Source of the DNA: CAVPUA01 sp963828015
GTDB lineage: Bacteria; Actinomycetota; Actinomycetes; Mycobacteriales; Jatrophihabitantaceae
Assembly (NCBI GenBank): GCA_963828015.1
Contig: CAWHCD010000006.1
Coordinates: forward strand, 434,001 to 498,000
Direction of reading: 5' to 3'
Length of the DNA: 64,000 bases
A program made the position numbers and the translations under genes. Positions 1-7,740 of this stretch are shown here, in pieces. A model generated the notes under the pieces. That model ran no database searches, was not told where the DNA came from, and worked only from the letters and a program-made list of their open reading frames with translations. How positions within the stretch are numbered: the first letter of the stretch is position 1; every line of letters begins with the position of its first letter.

Positions 1-320
1 ATGGCCCTCGGCGAAGGAAGCGTCGAACGTCTCCGCGTGCGATCAGAAGACTTGCCGACTACTTGGGTCGAGTCGCGTCAATCCTGGTCACGACCTCGCG
101 ATGCAGCGTCCTCGGACAGCTTCGTTGGGATCAGCAACCAGGAATGAGGCGCGTGTATCTACGGTGTCTGGCTAAGGTCAGCTGCCATCCAGTTGCTGCG
201 CTCGATGGCGATCCCTGGCAACTGCGCACGGTCAGACACGCGTCGGTGAGGCATCATCAAGCAACGTGCGAGGGTTGCCCTAGTCGTCTACCAGCCATAC
301 GCGCGGATCTCACGCGCGCG
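1..320. other. Left edge, no supported gene
   Basis: No reading frame here has recognisable protein features. A frame open from base 1 to a stop at 147 could be the tail of a gene entering from the left, but its 48 codons match nothing I know. A long plus-strand frame also runs through this stretch into the STAS gene at 753, but its first 230 codons cross a repeat and an IS fragment and do not look like protein. Confidence 0.3.
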
Positions 321-368
321 GATGCATCGGAGGATCTATCCGATGCAGCACAGGTCGCCGACGGGCAC
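321..368 (+). repeat. 48-bp dispersed repeat with hairpin, copy 1
   Basis: These 48 bases are identical to 9028-9075. The repeat contains a perfect 8-bp inverted repeat, GCATCGGA, 7-base loop, TCCGATGC, at 324-346. The same stem with a different loop recurs at 7699-7721. Exact conservation across 8.7 kb points to a REP-like or mobile-associated element. There is no T-tract beside this copy, so it is not an obvious intrinsic terminator. Confidence 0.75.
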
Positions 369-378
369 GACGCCGGAC

Positions 379-473
379 CCATCCGGAATTGCCGGCGCTC
401 TCAATGGGTCAGCGCAACACTTCCTTTGAGTGGAGGTGATGTGGTGTCTCGAGTTAAGTGGGTCGGCGTTGTC
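379..473 (+). mobile_element. IS30-family left-end fragment
   Basis: This stretch closely matches the left end of the intact IS30 element at 6359-7553, read on the opposite strand. It includes the terminal repeat core GGGTCAGCGCAACACTTCC and the transposase ribosome-binding and start region (TGGAGGTGATGTGGTGTCTC). It has single-base gaps and substitutions and stops after the first transposase codons, so it is a decayed end and not a working element. The similarity begins about 20 bases outside the inverted repeat (CCATCCGGA at both sites), which suggests a shared target sequence or a longer repeat. Confidence 0.8.
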
Positions 474-497
474 ACCTTTCACCCTGCGACTGAGCTG

Positions 498-686
498 CTA
501 GCTGGCACACCCGTGGTGGGCGTGAGCATGAGCGGGGTCGAAGCTTTCATCGCGCCACACCCTGACGGCTGTTCCGCATCTGGCGTAGGCCAAGACGGCG
601 TTGCCATCGTGAGGGACGGTGTTCGGGTCGACGGCATGCCAGAGACCACTAGGCAGGTAGGTGATCTTCCCGCCGACGAAGCTCAT
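498..686 (-). CDS. Small conserved-type actinobacterial protein (62 aa)
   Basis: The product is a short soluble protein with the pattern YLPSGLWHAVDP, then ARCGTAVRVW, then FDPAHAHAHHGCAS at the C-terminus. This spacing of a Cys-Gly-x-x-Val-Arg-Val-Trp motif and a His-rich Cys-terminated tail resembles small hypothetical proteins I recall from actinomycetes, but I cannot name the family. The ATG at 686 is preceded by GGCGAGG; a GTG at 722 would add 12 residues. It is divergent from the STAS gene at 753. The paired Cys and His residues might bind a metal, which is inference. Confidence 0.55.
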   Translation of the reverse strand: MSFVGGKITYLPSGLWHAVDPNTVPHDGNAVLAYARCGTAVRVWRDESFDPAHAHAHHGCAS

Positions 687-752
687 GTCCTCGCCCTGGG
701 AACCCAGCAAATAGTCGGCCACGCGACAATAGTAACTCTTCGTTCACTATCA

Positions 753-1079
753 GTGAGTACATTCGTGTCCGTGACGCGACCGTCGTATGCGATCCGGTTT
801 GACGGCACGACGGCGACGATCAAAGTCATCGGTGCGGCGGATTTCGAGAGCGCCGACCAACTACGCGGTGTAGGTGAGATTGCCTTCGGGCATAACGGCG
901 TCGAGACCGTGCTGGTCGACTGCGCCGGTCTCACGTCCTGCGATACGACGGTGCTCGGCGTCTTCGGCGGCTGGCAGAGCCGGGCCAGAAGTTTGGGGAT
1001 CGAGCTTGACTTCAAGTCGGTGCCCCCGCGTCTCGCGGGGGAGGTCAGCGCCCCCGGGCAGGTATTGGACACCTCCTAG
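753..1079 (+). CDS. STAS-domain protein (anti-sigma factor antagonist type)
   Basis: The roughly 108-residue product is a single STAS domain, the fold of SpoIIAA/RsbV anti-anti-sigma factors that bind an anti-sigma kinase. The strand FDGTTATIKVIGAADFESAD and the loop CAGLTSCDTTVLGVF mark the domain. Where most family members have Asp-Ser-Thr-Gly, this one has Asp-Thr-Thr-Val, so the phosphorylatable Ser is a Thr (about residue 65). I chose the GTG at 753 because the domain begins just after it; no strong ribosome-binding site is visible. A longer in-frame extension to base 63 crosses repeats and is unlikely to be translated. Confidence 0.65.
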   Translation: MSTFVSVTRPSYAIRFDGTTATIKVIGAADFESADQLRGVGEIAFGHNGVETVLVDCAGLTSCDTTVLGVFGGWQSRARSLGIELDFKSVPPRLAGEVSAPGQVLDTS

Positions 1080-1256
1080 ATCCACCCGATCAGCTCCCAC
1101 GCGAAAAATACCTTCTATGCCGCGTGGCGGTCCCTGAGGCTCGTCCGCGGTTGCTGCGTTGGGCCTGCGGATCTGTCGAATAGCGGATGCGCTGCCGGTG
1201 CCCGGGCCCCGCCGGCTCCAGCCGCTCCCTAACCTGGCTTTGCTTAGGCTGATGGC

Positions 1257-1765
1257 ATGACCAGAGTCAGGCCGATGCCGCGTGCGCGGCCGATCGAACG
1301 AGGCGCTGAGAGGGCGATGCTGGAAAGCATGCTCGATTTCTACCGCGTCACGGTAGTCAACAAAGTGGCTGACTCACCGATACGCAGGCGTTCACGGCAG
1401 CAGCCCCGCCGTCCACGCTGACTCCGGCCACCGTGGTCAAGCACCTGGCGGGAACGGAGCGGTTTTGGTTCAGCATTGACTTCGCGGGTCTGGACGTGGC
1501 CTGGCCGTGGACCGACGACGATCTGCATGGCAACTTCCAGATCGAGCCCGACGATTCGTTGGCCACGATCGTGGCCGACTATGTCGAGGAATGCGCGAAC
1601 TCTCGGCGAGCGATCGTGAATGCGGACATAGACGATCTCGCCCGTGGTGAGGGAATGGATTTCACCCTGCGCTTCGCAATGCTGCACATGATCGAGGAAA
1701 CCGCACGGCACTGCGGTCATCTCGACTTGCTACGTGAGGCAACCGACGGTGCCGTCGGCACGTAA
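1257..1765 (+). pseudogene. DinB/DUF664 family protein, frameshifted
   Basis: DUF664 proteins are DinB-like four-helix proteins, several of which are mycothiol-dependent enzymes in actinobacteria. The first part reads from the ATG at 1257 (MLESMLDFYRVTVVNKVAD). The second is in another frame (LTDTQAFTAAAPPSTLTPAT, then VVKHLAGTERFWF) and runs to the stop at 1765 with a His-rich MLHMIEETARHCGHLDLLRE segment. The two halves fit together as one domain if a single base is restored at about 1371-1374. A 110-residue fragment could still start from the GTG at 1433 but would lack the first helix. Confidence 0.7.
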
Positions 1766-1831
1766 TGAAACTGCCGGCGAGATGGCCTGCCGAGACCCGA
1801 AAGTCGCTCGACACTTCGGGGAGGACGTGAG

Positions 1832-2071
1832 TCAGCTGCGGTTCGAGTCGAGAAACGCCTCGACGGCATCCAGCGAGGTGAACCGTTCGGCGGTGGCCCT
1901 AGCGTCGCCCGCGGTCGAGGTTTGCCGGACCAACTCGAAGGAAGACCGACGGGACGGATCGTCAGGTTCGTGGACAAGCAGCAGCAGGTACGCGGCCCTA
2001 AAGGCGCGATCCCGCAGCTCTACGAACCGCTCCTTGTCAGGGGACGGTAAATCCGGCTCAGCCGCGGTCAC
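1832..2071 (-). CDS. Hypothetical acidic small protein
   Basis: This 79-codon frame encodes a charged, probably helical protein (FVELRDRAFRAAYLLLLV, then a C-terminal FTSLDAVEAFLDS). I do not recognise the family. The composition is protein-like, with good helix amphipathicity, but the GTG start has no clear ribosome-binding site. It is convergent with the broken DinB gene. Confidence 0.4.
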   Translation of the reverse strand: MTAAEPDLPSPDKERFVELRDRAFRAAYLLLLVHEPDDPSRRSSFELVRQTSTAGDARATAERFTSLDAVEAFLDSNRS

Positions 2072-2561
2072 GCTTCAAGCGTACCCAGACCGGAAGCCAA
2101 ACACGCCTTCCCCTCTCGGTAGGTGCCGACCATTGGACGCGGCAACAATCGGACGGCAAGTCGTTGCCTCGGTCGAACGGCCTACAACCCATCCGCAACT
2201 GCCGCGACGCGAACGGCTGTCTTGTGCGGAGGGCGCGGGGACCATGTCGGGTTGATATGACCCTGCATCCTCACGCCTCGCTTCCAGTCCCCAGCGATCG
2301 CTAGGCGGCTAGCGCCATGCCGCGGGTGTCCCGTGGCGCGGTTGGCGTTCGACAGACTGACGCCGCCAGCCCGAGGACCACGAGGCGGCCACGCAGCCGT
2401 ACCAGACCGGCATTGGACGCTTCGGTCGACGCGTCCGACGACGCGGCACCTACATACGCACGGAACGCGTGGCGTGCACGGGGCCGAAGCTCATCGGGGT
2501 CACGATGCCGCCGGTAGGCGCCGACCGGATCCGTGTCCACGAACTGTGGCACCGGTGGCAC
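2072..2561. other. About 490 bases without a supported gene
   Basis: Several overlapping frames are open on both strands, but all look like high-GC shadows rich in Arg, Ala and Thr, with no domain and no convincing start. The right edge lies directly downstream of the DUF6158-type gene at 2562-2750. Confidence 0.4.
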
Positions 2562-2750
2562 CTACGCCCCTGGACGAGGCCCGAATCTGCGTGCGGCCTC
2601 CCCATCCAACTGGGCGAAGCGATCCGCGTGATTGGCCTTCTGATCCGGCGTCCCATCTGATTCGATGTCAGCGCGCTTGATCTCCAGCTGATGCAGCTCC
2701 CGCCGCAGGTCGTCATCGGATAGGTCTTCGGCGGGTACTCCGTTGCTCAC
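2562..2750 (-). CDS. DUF6158-type small protein, copy 1
   Basis: The 62-residue protein reads GVPAEDLSDDDLRRELHQLE near its start and HADRFAQLDGEAARRF near its end: a short acidic helix, a charged linker and a second helix, as in the actinobacterial DUF6158 family of unknown function. The GTG at 2750 aligns with the ATG of the near-identical copy at 21141, and the same GGAGCGGAC precedes both. A longer frame to 2864 exists, but the duplicate supports the short start. Both copies lie inside a 232-bp inverted duplication. Confidence 0.7.
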   Translation of the reverse strand: MSNGVPAEDLSDDDLRRELHQLEIKRADIESDGTPDQKANHADRFAQLDGEAARRFGPRPGA

Positions 2751-2793
2751 GTCCGCTCCGTTCGTCGTTCCTACGCCAGGCATTCCCACGGCG
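2562..2793 (-). repeat. 232-bp dispersed inverted duplication, copy 1
   Basis: The reverse complement of this segment aligns without gaps to 21098-21329. By hand I count 17 mismatches in 232 bases. The copy contains the whole DUF6158 gene plus 43 bases upstream; weaker similarity continues further upstream in both copies, into what may be a shared promoter. Confidence 0.75.
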
Positions 2794-3181
2794 AGGCGGC
2801 GAATAACCGGGCACACGTCCGACGCCCCCAGGGGCGACACCCCGTGGCTCCGTCGCAGGTCCACTGCCCGGTAGCAATCGTCTCCCAGTGACCGAACCTC
2901 GTAGACCGTGGCGAACAGGCCCCGCGTGGTCCCCGGGGACTGCTGAGCCGGCTGCTGTCTATCCGCCGAGGCCAGGGCGCAGCGGCGTCCCTCGATCTGA
3001 AGACCTGTCGATGGTCATGACGCGGATGCTTTTCCGGTCCAGGCCTAAGTCGCGCGACTTTTCAGCAGGTTCAATGCGATGAGGCCCGAATGCCGGTGCC
3101 GGACGCGATCGGACAGCGAGATGAGCGGGTATTTGCTCGGACTGGGGCGGAGCATCGGACTGGGTCTCGCCGCGGGTCCTT
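2794..3181. other. Intergenic stretch, nothing recognised
   Basis: About 390 bases between the DUF6158 gene and the anti-sigma kinase gene. The left part should carry the DUF6158 promoter, since similarity to the second copy continues there. I see no convincing gene or repeat in the rest. Confidence 0.35.
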
Positions 3182-3685
3182 GTGAATAGGGCGGTGCCGA
3201 TGCGGGTAGTAGTTGCTGGGTATGTGACCACGAATCCGGTGGCAGTGATCGGTGAGGAGGCGCGGAGTCGCGTGTTCTGGCAGGCGGGTGTCGAGTTGGG
3301 GATTGACCCGGGTGCGTCGCGTGCGGGTCGGGATCTGCTGTGGGACCAGGTCGGACCCTTGCTGTCGAGCGCTCACCGTTCCGAACTGTTGGATGACGCC
3401 ACGCTGATCGTTAGCGAGATGATCACGAACGCGATCCAGGCGTCAGCGAGTCGTGTCCGGCTCGATATTGAGCTGCATCGTGACCATATCGTCCTTGGCG
3501 TTTTGGACGACGCCGCTGGTTGGCCAACTCCACGACGAGCGCCGCCTACTGCCACCAACGGGCGCGGGCTCGCGATCATCGAAGCCTTGTCCGGGCAGTG
3601 GGGTGTGACCGCGGAGGCCCCGGGCAAGCGGGTGTGGGCGAGGATGCCGATCGCTCCTGATCGAACCACCGACGCGAACTCTTAG
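3182..3685 (+). CDS. Anti-sigma regulatory factor-type ATPase (RsbW/SpoIIAB-like)
   Basis: The 167-residue protein carries a HATPase_c_2 domain of the GHKL fold. The N-box is LIVSEMITNAIQAS (residues about 79-92), the G1 region LGVLDDAAGWPTP and the G2 region TNGRGLAIIEALSGQWGV. Such proteins phosphorylate STAS antagonists and hold sigma factors inactive. The gene for a STAS protein follows after 65 bases, so the two form a likely partner-switching pair. The GTG at 3182 is the first start; an ATG at 3200 is an alternative. The first 60 residues are not recognisable and may be a distinct N-terminal extension. Confidence 0.75.
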   Translation: MNRAVPMRVVVAGYVTTNPVAVIGEEARSRVFWQAGVELGIDPGASRAGRDLLWDQVGPLLSSAHRSELLDDATLIVSEMITNAIQASASRVRLDIELHRDHIVLGVLDDAAGWPTPRRAPPTATNGRGLAIIEALSGQWGVTAEAPGKRVWARMPIAPDRTTDANS

Positions 3686-3750
3686 ACACACCAACGACCG
3701 AGCCGACTTGAGATGGCCCCGCGGCCGGGCCACGAAGAAAGGAACAAGCC

Positions 3751-4092
3751 GTGAACCTGACCACAGACGTCGCCGAGGGCGGCCGGGTCCAACTCACCGT
3801 CTCTGGGGACATCGACATTGAAACTGCCCCCTCGCTCCGCCAAACCGGACTTGACCTGCTGGCGTCGGTCGATTGCACCGAGCTCACGATCATGCTCGAC
3901 GGCGTCACCTTCCTCGACTCAATCGCCATCGGGGTCTTGGTCGAGCTCCGTAACGCCACCACTGCGACCAGTCGCCTGATACTGCGGGAACCTTCCAAGT
4001 CCGCTCGCCGAATGCTCCAGCTCACCGACCTGTACCGAGTCTTCGACGTAATCCACGACGACGATCGTCCAGCAGAAACAATCGACGCGTAA
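3751..4092 (+). CDS. STAS-domain anti-sigma factor antagonist
   Basis: This 113-residue STAS protein is the expected partner of the kinase encoded just upstream. The strand VQLTVSGDIDIETAPSL and the phosphorylation loop DGVTFLDSIAIGVLVELRN are clear; Ser57 is the predicted phosphorylation site. The GTG start has an AAAGGA ribosome-binding site with normal spacing. The loop reads DSIAIG instead of the usual DSTGLG, a conservative variation. It probably releases a sigma factor when unphosphorylated; the sigma factor is not in this window. Confidence 0.8.
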   Translation: MNLTTDVAEGGRVQLTVSGDIDIETAPSLRQTGLDLLASVDCTELTIMLDGVTFLDSIAIGVLVELRNATTATSRLILREPSKSARRMLQLTDLYRVFDVIHDDDRPAETIDA

Positions 4093-4130
4093 TATCAGGC
4101 TGATTTAGCGATCCAACGCTAACCAACCTC

Positions 4131-4589
4131 GGGTCTGCTGCAGCTCTGGTTGACATGTCTTACGAGGGACGAGGTTCCTCGGGAAGGATGTCGTTATGCC
4201 GAAGAGGTATCCACCGGAGTTCAAGCGTGATGTCGTGGCCGTTGCCCGGCGTGGGGATTTGAGCGTTCCCGAGGTCGCGGTCGATTTTGGGATCGCCGGT
4301 CTGAAGGGCTCAATGGGCCGCGTGGCCTCCGCCGGGGACAACGCTGCCATGGAATCCTTCTTCAGCCTGCTCCAGAAGAACGTCCTCAACCGCCGCCGCT
4401 GGGACTCTCGCGACGAACTGCACAACGCGATCGTGTTCTGGATCGAGCACACCTACAACCGCCGCCGCCCGACAACGATCCCTAGGCGGACTCACCCCCG
4501 TCGAATACGAGCTAACGTTCACCCCACAACCTGATCACGCAGCCGCCTGATCACTCAAAACCGGTGTCAATCGAAGTCGCAGCAGACCC
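4131..4589 (+). mobile_element. IS3-family deletion derivative with both inverted repeats
   Basis: Imperfect 25-bp inverted repeats bound this segment: 4131-4155, beginning GGGTCTGCTGC, and the complement of 4565-4589, beginning the same way (20 of 25 positions match by hand). Between them are the first about 33 codons of the IS3 orfA (helix-turn-helix start) joined to the last part of orfB. The middle, including the first catalytic Asp residues, is gone. At 459 bp it is about a third of a normal IS3 element and could move only if a related transposase is supplied elsewhere. The right end is immediately next to the IS110 element. Confidence 0.75.
4196..4534 (+). pseudogene. Chimeric IS3 transposase remnant (orfA start fused to orfB end)
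   Basis: The reading frame starts with MPKRYPPEFKRDVVAVARRG, a typical IS3 orfA N-terminus, and after residue 33 continues in frame with an orfB C-terminus: AAMESFFSLLQKN and FWIEHTYNRRRP. The orfB glutamate (in AMESFF) of the DDE triad remains but both aspartates are deleted. Near the end a second lesion shifts the frame: LGGLTPVEYELTF appears in another frame from about 4480 to the TGA near 4550. It is not a functional transposase. Confidence 0.75.
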
Positions 4590-4628
4590 TCTGGCCAGAC
4601 ATCGATCCTGCGCCAAGTCTCTAAGTAG
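4590..4628 (+). repeat. IS110-flanking direct repeat, copy 1
   Basis: This 39-base repeat starts with the 10-base palindrome TCTGGCCAGA and ends CCAAGTCTCTAAGTAG. It abuts the right inverted repeat of the IS3 derivative. It matches 5994-6032 at 33 of 39 positions by my alignment, all differences falling in the middle. Confidence 0.7.
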
Positions 4629-4641
4629 GCACCCCTTTGTG

Positions 4642-5809
4642 TCAAGACACGGCAGCGAGTGGGGTTCTAGGCTGGGTGGTGGCGGGCTCGGGATGTGGCT
4701 TTTCCGAAGTGCCGATGTCCGGGGTTTGGTCGGTCGCGCTGGATTGCAGAGTCGTCCCCGAGTGCCCACCCGGGCCTGCCGCTTCGCGTCGTTTCTGGTC
4801 GGCGAGCATGCGGGCGTAGACGACGTTGGACAGGCGGCGTTTGAGGGAGCGCATGGCCATCATGGTTGGCATTCCGCCGGCTTTCTTGGTGTCGTAGTAA
4901 GCCCGGCCTTGGGTCGGGTGGCGCAGTTGGACGACGGCCATGATGTGCAGGGTCCGGTTGATGCGGCGGTTGCCGGCTCGGGAGAGTCGGTGTCGGGTTT
5001 GATCTCCCGAGGAGGCATCCAGCGGAGCGGTGCCGTTCCAGGACGCGAACTTGTCTCGGTCGGGGAAGCGGTGGATGTCGCCGACGTCGGCGAGCAGGCG
5101 GGCGGCGCCGGAGGGGCCGATCCCGGGTAGCTCGAGCAGCGTTGAACCGCGGTCGAGGACGAGGGCGGTGAGTTCCTTCTTGACCGTCTTGATCTTGCGG
5201 TCGATCCCCTCGAGCTCGCCTATCAGCTCGACCGCCAGGCGGCGTCTGGTCTTGCCGAGTAGGTCCCGCGGTTTGATTGTGGCCAGCAGGGCGCGGGCCT
5301 GGTGCGAGGACAGGAATTGCTTGGCGCCGCCGGGGAAAAGGTCCAACAAGATGCGGTGCAACCGGTTCACCGTCTGCGTCCGGGCCCGCCCCAGTTCGTC
5401 GCGGCGATCGGCGAGCATCCCGAGCACCAGCAGGTCGTCATCGACCTCGACCCGCCGCAGGCCCGGTGTGTGCAGCCCGACCATCGCCACCGAATGAGCA
5501 TCGACGGGATCAGTCTTACGGCCGTTGCCGGTGGCGTAAACCCGCACCTGCGCCGACAGCTTGGCCGGCACATCGATCACCGTCTCCCCGTCGTGCACGA
5601 GCCGGTGCGCGAGGTGTTTACCGATACCGTGGCAACCCTCCACCGCCCACACCCGCGGCGCGAACTCACGCCCGACCGTGAGCATCTGTTGATAGCCAAC
5701 CTTGTCCGTCCCCGAACCGGCCCGTCATGAGAACGGCACCGCGAACGTCGTCAATCACCTCGATCGTCGCCGACCGCTTGTGCGGATCCATCCCGATGAT
5801 CACGCCCAT
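4642..5809 (-). pseudogene. IS110-family transposase (DEDD recombinase), frameshifted
   Basis: The gene begins at the ATG at 5809 behind a strong AAGGAGGAGATCG site. The first 33 residues (VIIGMDPHKRSATIEVIDD) hold the first catalytic Asp. A one-base gain in the C/G run at about 5710-5713 then shifts the frame. The remaining 347 residues hold the Glu (WAVEGCHGIG), the Asp pair (RKTDPVDAHSVA) and the C-terminal serine domain (LPGIGPSGAARLL, LDASSGDQTRHRLSRAGNRR). With the extra base removed it would be a full-length 388-residue IS110 protein. The lesion is either real inactivation or a sequencing error at a homopolymer; IS110 elements do not normally use frameshifting. Confidence 0.8.
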
Positions 5810-6016
5810 CGATCTCCTCCTTCTCTAGCCGCGATAGAAGAGCAAGGAGGGCACCGCTACTTAGAGCAGAACAGACCCCTTTTGAGCCTCTCCCCGCGCG
5901 GTGAACGACGAGGCGCATGCCAATTGAGAACCACGCCAATGACACCAGCGGGCAGCCGCAGAACAGAGCGACCCGTCGAACACCTAGACCGAGTCTGGCC
6001 AGACCCAGGTCCTAAG
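5810..6016 (-). ncRNA. Candidate IS110 bridge RNA region
   Basis: In IS110 elements the noncoding stretch upstream of the recombinase gene is transcribed into a bridge RNA that pairs with both target and donor DNA. The 207 bases between the recombinase start and the flanking repeat have the right place and size. I did not fold the RNA or identify its guide loops, so this rests on position only. Confidence 0.3.
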
Positions 6017-6032
6017 CCAAGTCTCTAAGTAG
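5994..6032 (+). repeat. IS110-flanking direct repeat, copy 2
   Basis: This is the second copy of the 39-base repeat around the IS110 element, in the same orientation as 4590-4628. It lies at the promoter-proximal end of the recombinase gene. Confidence 0.7.
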
Positions 6033-6052
6033 CCGCCGTCCGGGCGCTGGCG

Positions 6053-6301
6053 ATGCGCGGGGTTGATCAGCAGCGAGATACGTTCTCGTCCGTGGGGACT
6101 GCGAGGGGCTGGGGCGTCGTCGTAAGAACGGCGAACGGCGAACGCCTCTATCAGTGCGCACCCGGCACGAGACACGGACAGCAGTGGAGCCCTCGAATGA
6201 ACCAAGCGTTGCGCTACGCGACCAAGGAGGAGGCCGAAGGCGTGGCAGCCGAGTTCGGTCTCAACTCCCAGGTGAAGGAGTATCTGGTCGTCGAATTTTG
6301 A
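6053..6301 (+). CDS. Hypothetical small protein (82 aa)
   Basis: The protein-like frame between the IS110 and IS30 elements encodes GWGVVVRTANGERLYQCAPG near the N-terminus and YATKEEAEGVAAEFGL with a hydrophobic YLVVEF end. The helix after ATKEEA is a common arrangement in small single-domain phage and actinobacterial proteins, but I recognise no family. Position between two insertion sequences suggests cargo or a left-over host gene. Start choice is uncertain; a GTG near 6091 would remove a poorly protein-like N-terminus. Confidence 0.45.
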   Translation: MRGVDQQRDTFSSVGTARGWGVVVRTANGERLYQCAPGTRHGQQWSPRMNQALRYATKEEAEGVAAEFGLNSQVKEYLVVEF

Positions 6302-6358
6302 GTCGGCCGACGACCGCATTTGCCGCCGTCCGCGCGCGGTTCTGCCTGCGAGTTCGGG

Positions 6359-7553
6359 CGGTCAGTGCAACACCTCGGCTAGTGCTTCGGATGGTGTCTT
6401 GAAGTCGAGGGTTTGTCGAGGGCGGTCGTTGAGTTCGGCGGCGATCGCGTCGAAGTCGTCTTGGGTGAAGGTACGGAAGTCGAGTCGGCGGGGTAGGTAT
6501 TGGCGGAGCAGGCCGTTGGTGTTCTCGTTGCTGCCGCGTTGCCAGGGCGATTTGGGGTCGCAGAAGTAGACGGTCATCCCGGTCTGGTCGGAGAAGCGTT
6601 GGTGTTGGGCCATTTCGTGGCCCAGGTCCCAGGTCAGCGACTTCGCCAGCTTGCCCGGCAGGGTCGTGACCGCTGCGGCAAGCGCGTCGGCCACGGCGTC
6701 GGCCTTGTGGTTGCCGCCGGGTAACGCGACGAGCATGAGATACCGCGTGGAGCGTTCGACCAGGGTCGCGACGGGGCTCATCCCTTTGCCGAAGACGAGG
6801 TCACCTTCCCAATGCCCAGGCACTGCGCGGTCTTCGGCCTCCGCGGGGCGTTCGGAGATATGCAGGGTGTTCGGGCGGCCACCGCGGCCGTCGGGAAGGC
6901 GCACTCCCTTGGGGCGGCGCAGCACCCGCCCGGTCCGCAGATACTGCGTCAGCTCCTGCTTCAACGCGCCCCGCGACTGCACGAACAGGGTGCGGTAGAT
7001 GCTCTCGTGCGACACCTGCATCTCCGGACGAGTCGGGTACGTGCGGGCCAGCCAACCGCTGATCTGTTGCGGTGACCAGCGCGAGCGCAGCTTCGCCTCC
7101 ACGATGTCACGCAGCTCGAGGTTGCCGGCCAGCTTGCAGACCTTGGGCCGCGTCGCCGCCTTCCACGCCAGCCGATCAGCCGGCAACGCGCGATATCGAC
7201 TTCGGCCTCCATGCGCAGTGATTTCCCGACTGATCGTCGACGGCGCCCTGCCCAACCCGGCCGCGATTGTCCGTACCGACAACCCGGCGGCCAGGCCACG
7301 CGAGATCTCCTCCCGCTCGTCCAGGCTCAACCGCAGCGACGGTCTGCGACGCGGCGTCGGCCGGATCCCGCCACAGCGGATCAAATACGACCGGACCGTC
7401 CCCGTCGAAAGACCCAGCTCACGCGCGGCCGGCTTAGCCGCCATCCCCGTCAACAACCGCTCCCACAGAGCATCAACCTCCGCAGACGACAACGCCGACC
7501 ACTTCACTCGAGACACCACACCACCTCCACTCAAAAGGAAGTGTTGCGCTGAC
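6359..7553 (-). mobile_element. IS30-family insertion sequence, apparently intact
   Basis: Terminal inverted repeats read inward as GGTCAGTGCAACACCTC at 6359 and GGTCAGCGCAACACTTC from 7553 on the other strand. Between them is one full-length IS30 transposase gene whose stop lies inside the lower-coordinate repeat. The total is about 1.2 kb, normal for the family. I see no clear target-site duplication next to these ends. A fragment of the left end of a related copy lies at 379-473. Confidence 0.85.
6362..7516 (-). CDS. IS30-family transposase
   Basis: The 384-residue DDE transposase starts with a helix-turn-helix region (GLSTGTVRSYLIRCGGI), then a second DNA-binding part (GLSVRTIAAGLGRAPSTISR) typical of IS30. 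The C-terminal catalytic domain has the first Asp in GHWEGDLVFGKG, the second in SLTWDLGHEMA and the Glu in SPWQRGSNENTNGLLRQYLP. All three are present and the length is normal. I chose GTG at 7516 because GGAGGT lies 6-7 bases upstream; GTG 7519 and TTG 7534 are also in frame. It looks functional. Confidence 0.9.
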   Translation of the reverse strand: MSRVKWSALSSAEVDALWERLLTGMAAKPAARELGLSTGTVRSYLIRCGGIRPTPRRRPSLRLSLDEREEISRGLAAGLSVRTIAAGLGRAPSTISREITAHGGRSRYRALPADRLAWKAATRPKVCKLAGNLELRDIVEAKLRSRWSPQQISGWLARTYPTRPEMQVSHESIYRTLFVQSRGALKQELTQYLRTGRVLRRPKGVRLPDGRGGRPNTLHISERPAEAEDRAVPGHWEGDLVFGKGMSPVATLVERSTRYLMLVALPGGNHKADAVADALAAAVTTLPGKLAKSLTWDLGHEMAQHQRFSDQTGMTVYFCDPKSPWQRGSNENTNGLLRQYLPRRLDFRTFTQDDFDAIAAELNDRPRQTLDFKTPSEALAEVLH

Positions 7554-7698
7554 CCATTGAGAGCGCCTCTAGATCCGGATGGCTAGAACAACCAAACTGA
7601 CCTAGTCGCGGGCGCCTAGTGATCGATCTGCGCGAACCGCCGGCTGCCTATTGAGGTCCACCGGCCGCACAGAACGACGGATCCGGAGCGCCCGCCGC

Positions 7699-7721
7699 GC
7701 ATCGGATTGGCTTTCCGATGC
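7699..7721. repeat. Hairpin repeat GCATCGGA-N7-TCCGATGC
   Basis: This perfect 8-bp stem with a 7-base loop is the same stem as in the 48-bp repeats at 321 and 9028, but the loop (TTGGCTT) and flanks differ. It sits 20 bases past the stop of the methyltransferase gene, so it could serve as its terminator hairpin. Conservation of the stem alone suggests the hairpin is the functional unit. Confidence 0.6.
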
Positions 7722-7740
7722 AGCGGGCCGCTCGAGTCCG

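Larger units (their letters stand above)
4590..6032 (-). mobile_element. IS110-family insertion sequence
   Basis: The element contains one IS110-type recombinase gene on the minus strand and about 200 noncoding bases upstream of it. It has no inverted repeats, as expected of IS110. Instead, 39-bp imperfect direct repeats lie at 4590-4628 and 5994-6032 (33 of 39 identical by hand), both with the palindrome TCTGGCCAGA and a shared CCAAGTCTCTAAGTAG. The spacing of 1404 bp is a normal IS110 length. The exact ends within these repeats cannot be fixed by eye. Confidence 0.7.

Noticed and set aside
63..752. N-terminal 230 codons of the long frame ending in the STAS domain
   Set aside because: They read through a 48-bp repeat and an IS30 end fragment and over a small gene on the other strand; the STAS domain alone begins at 753.
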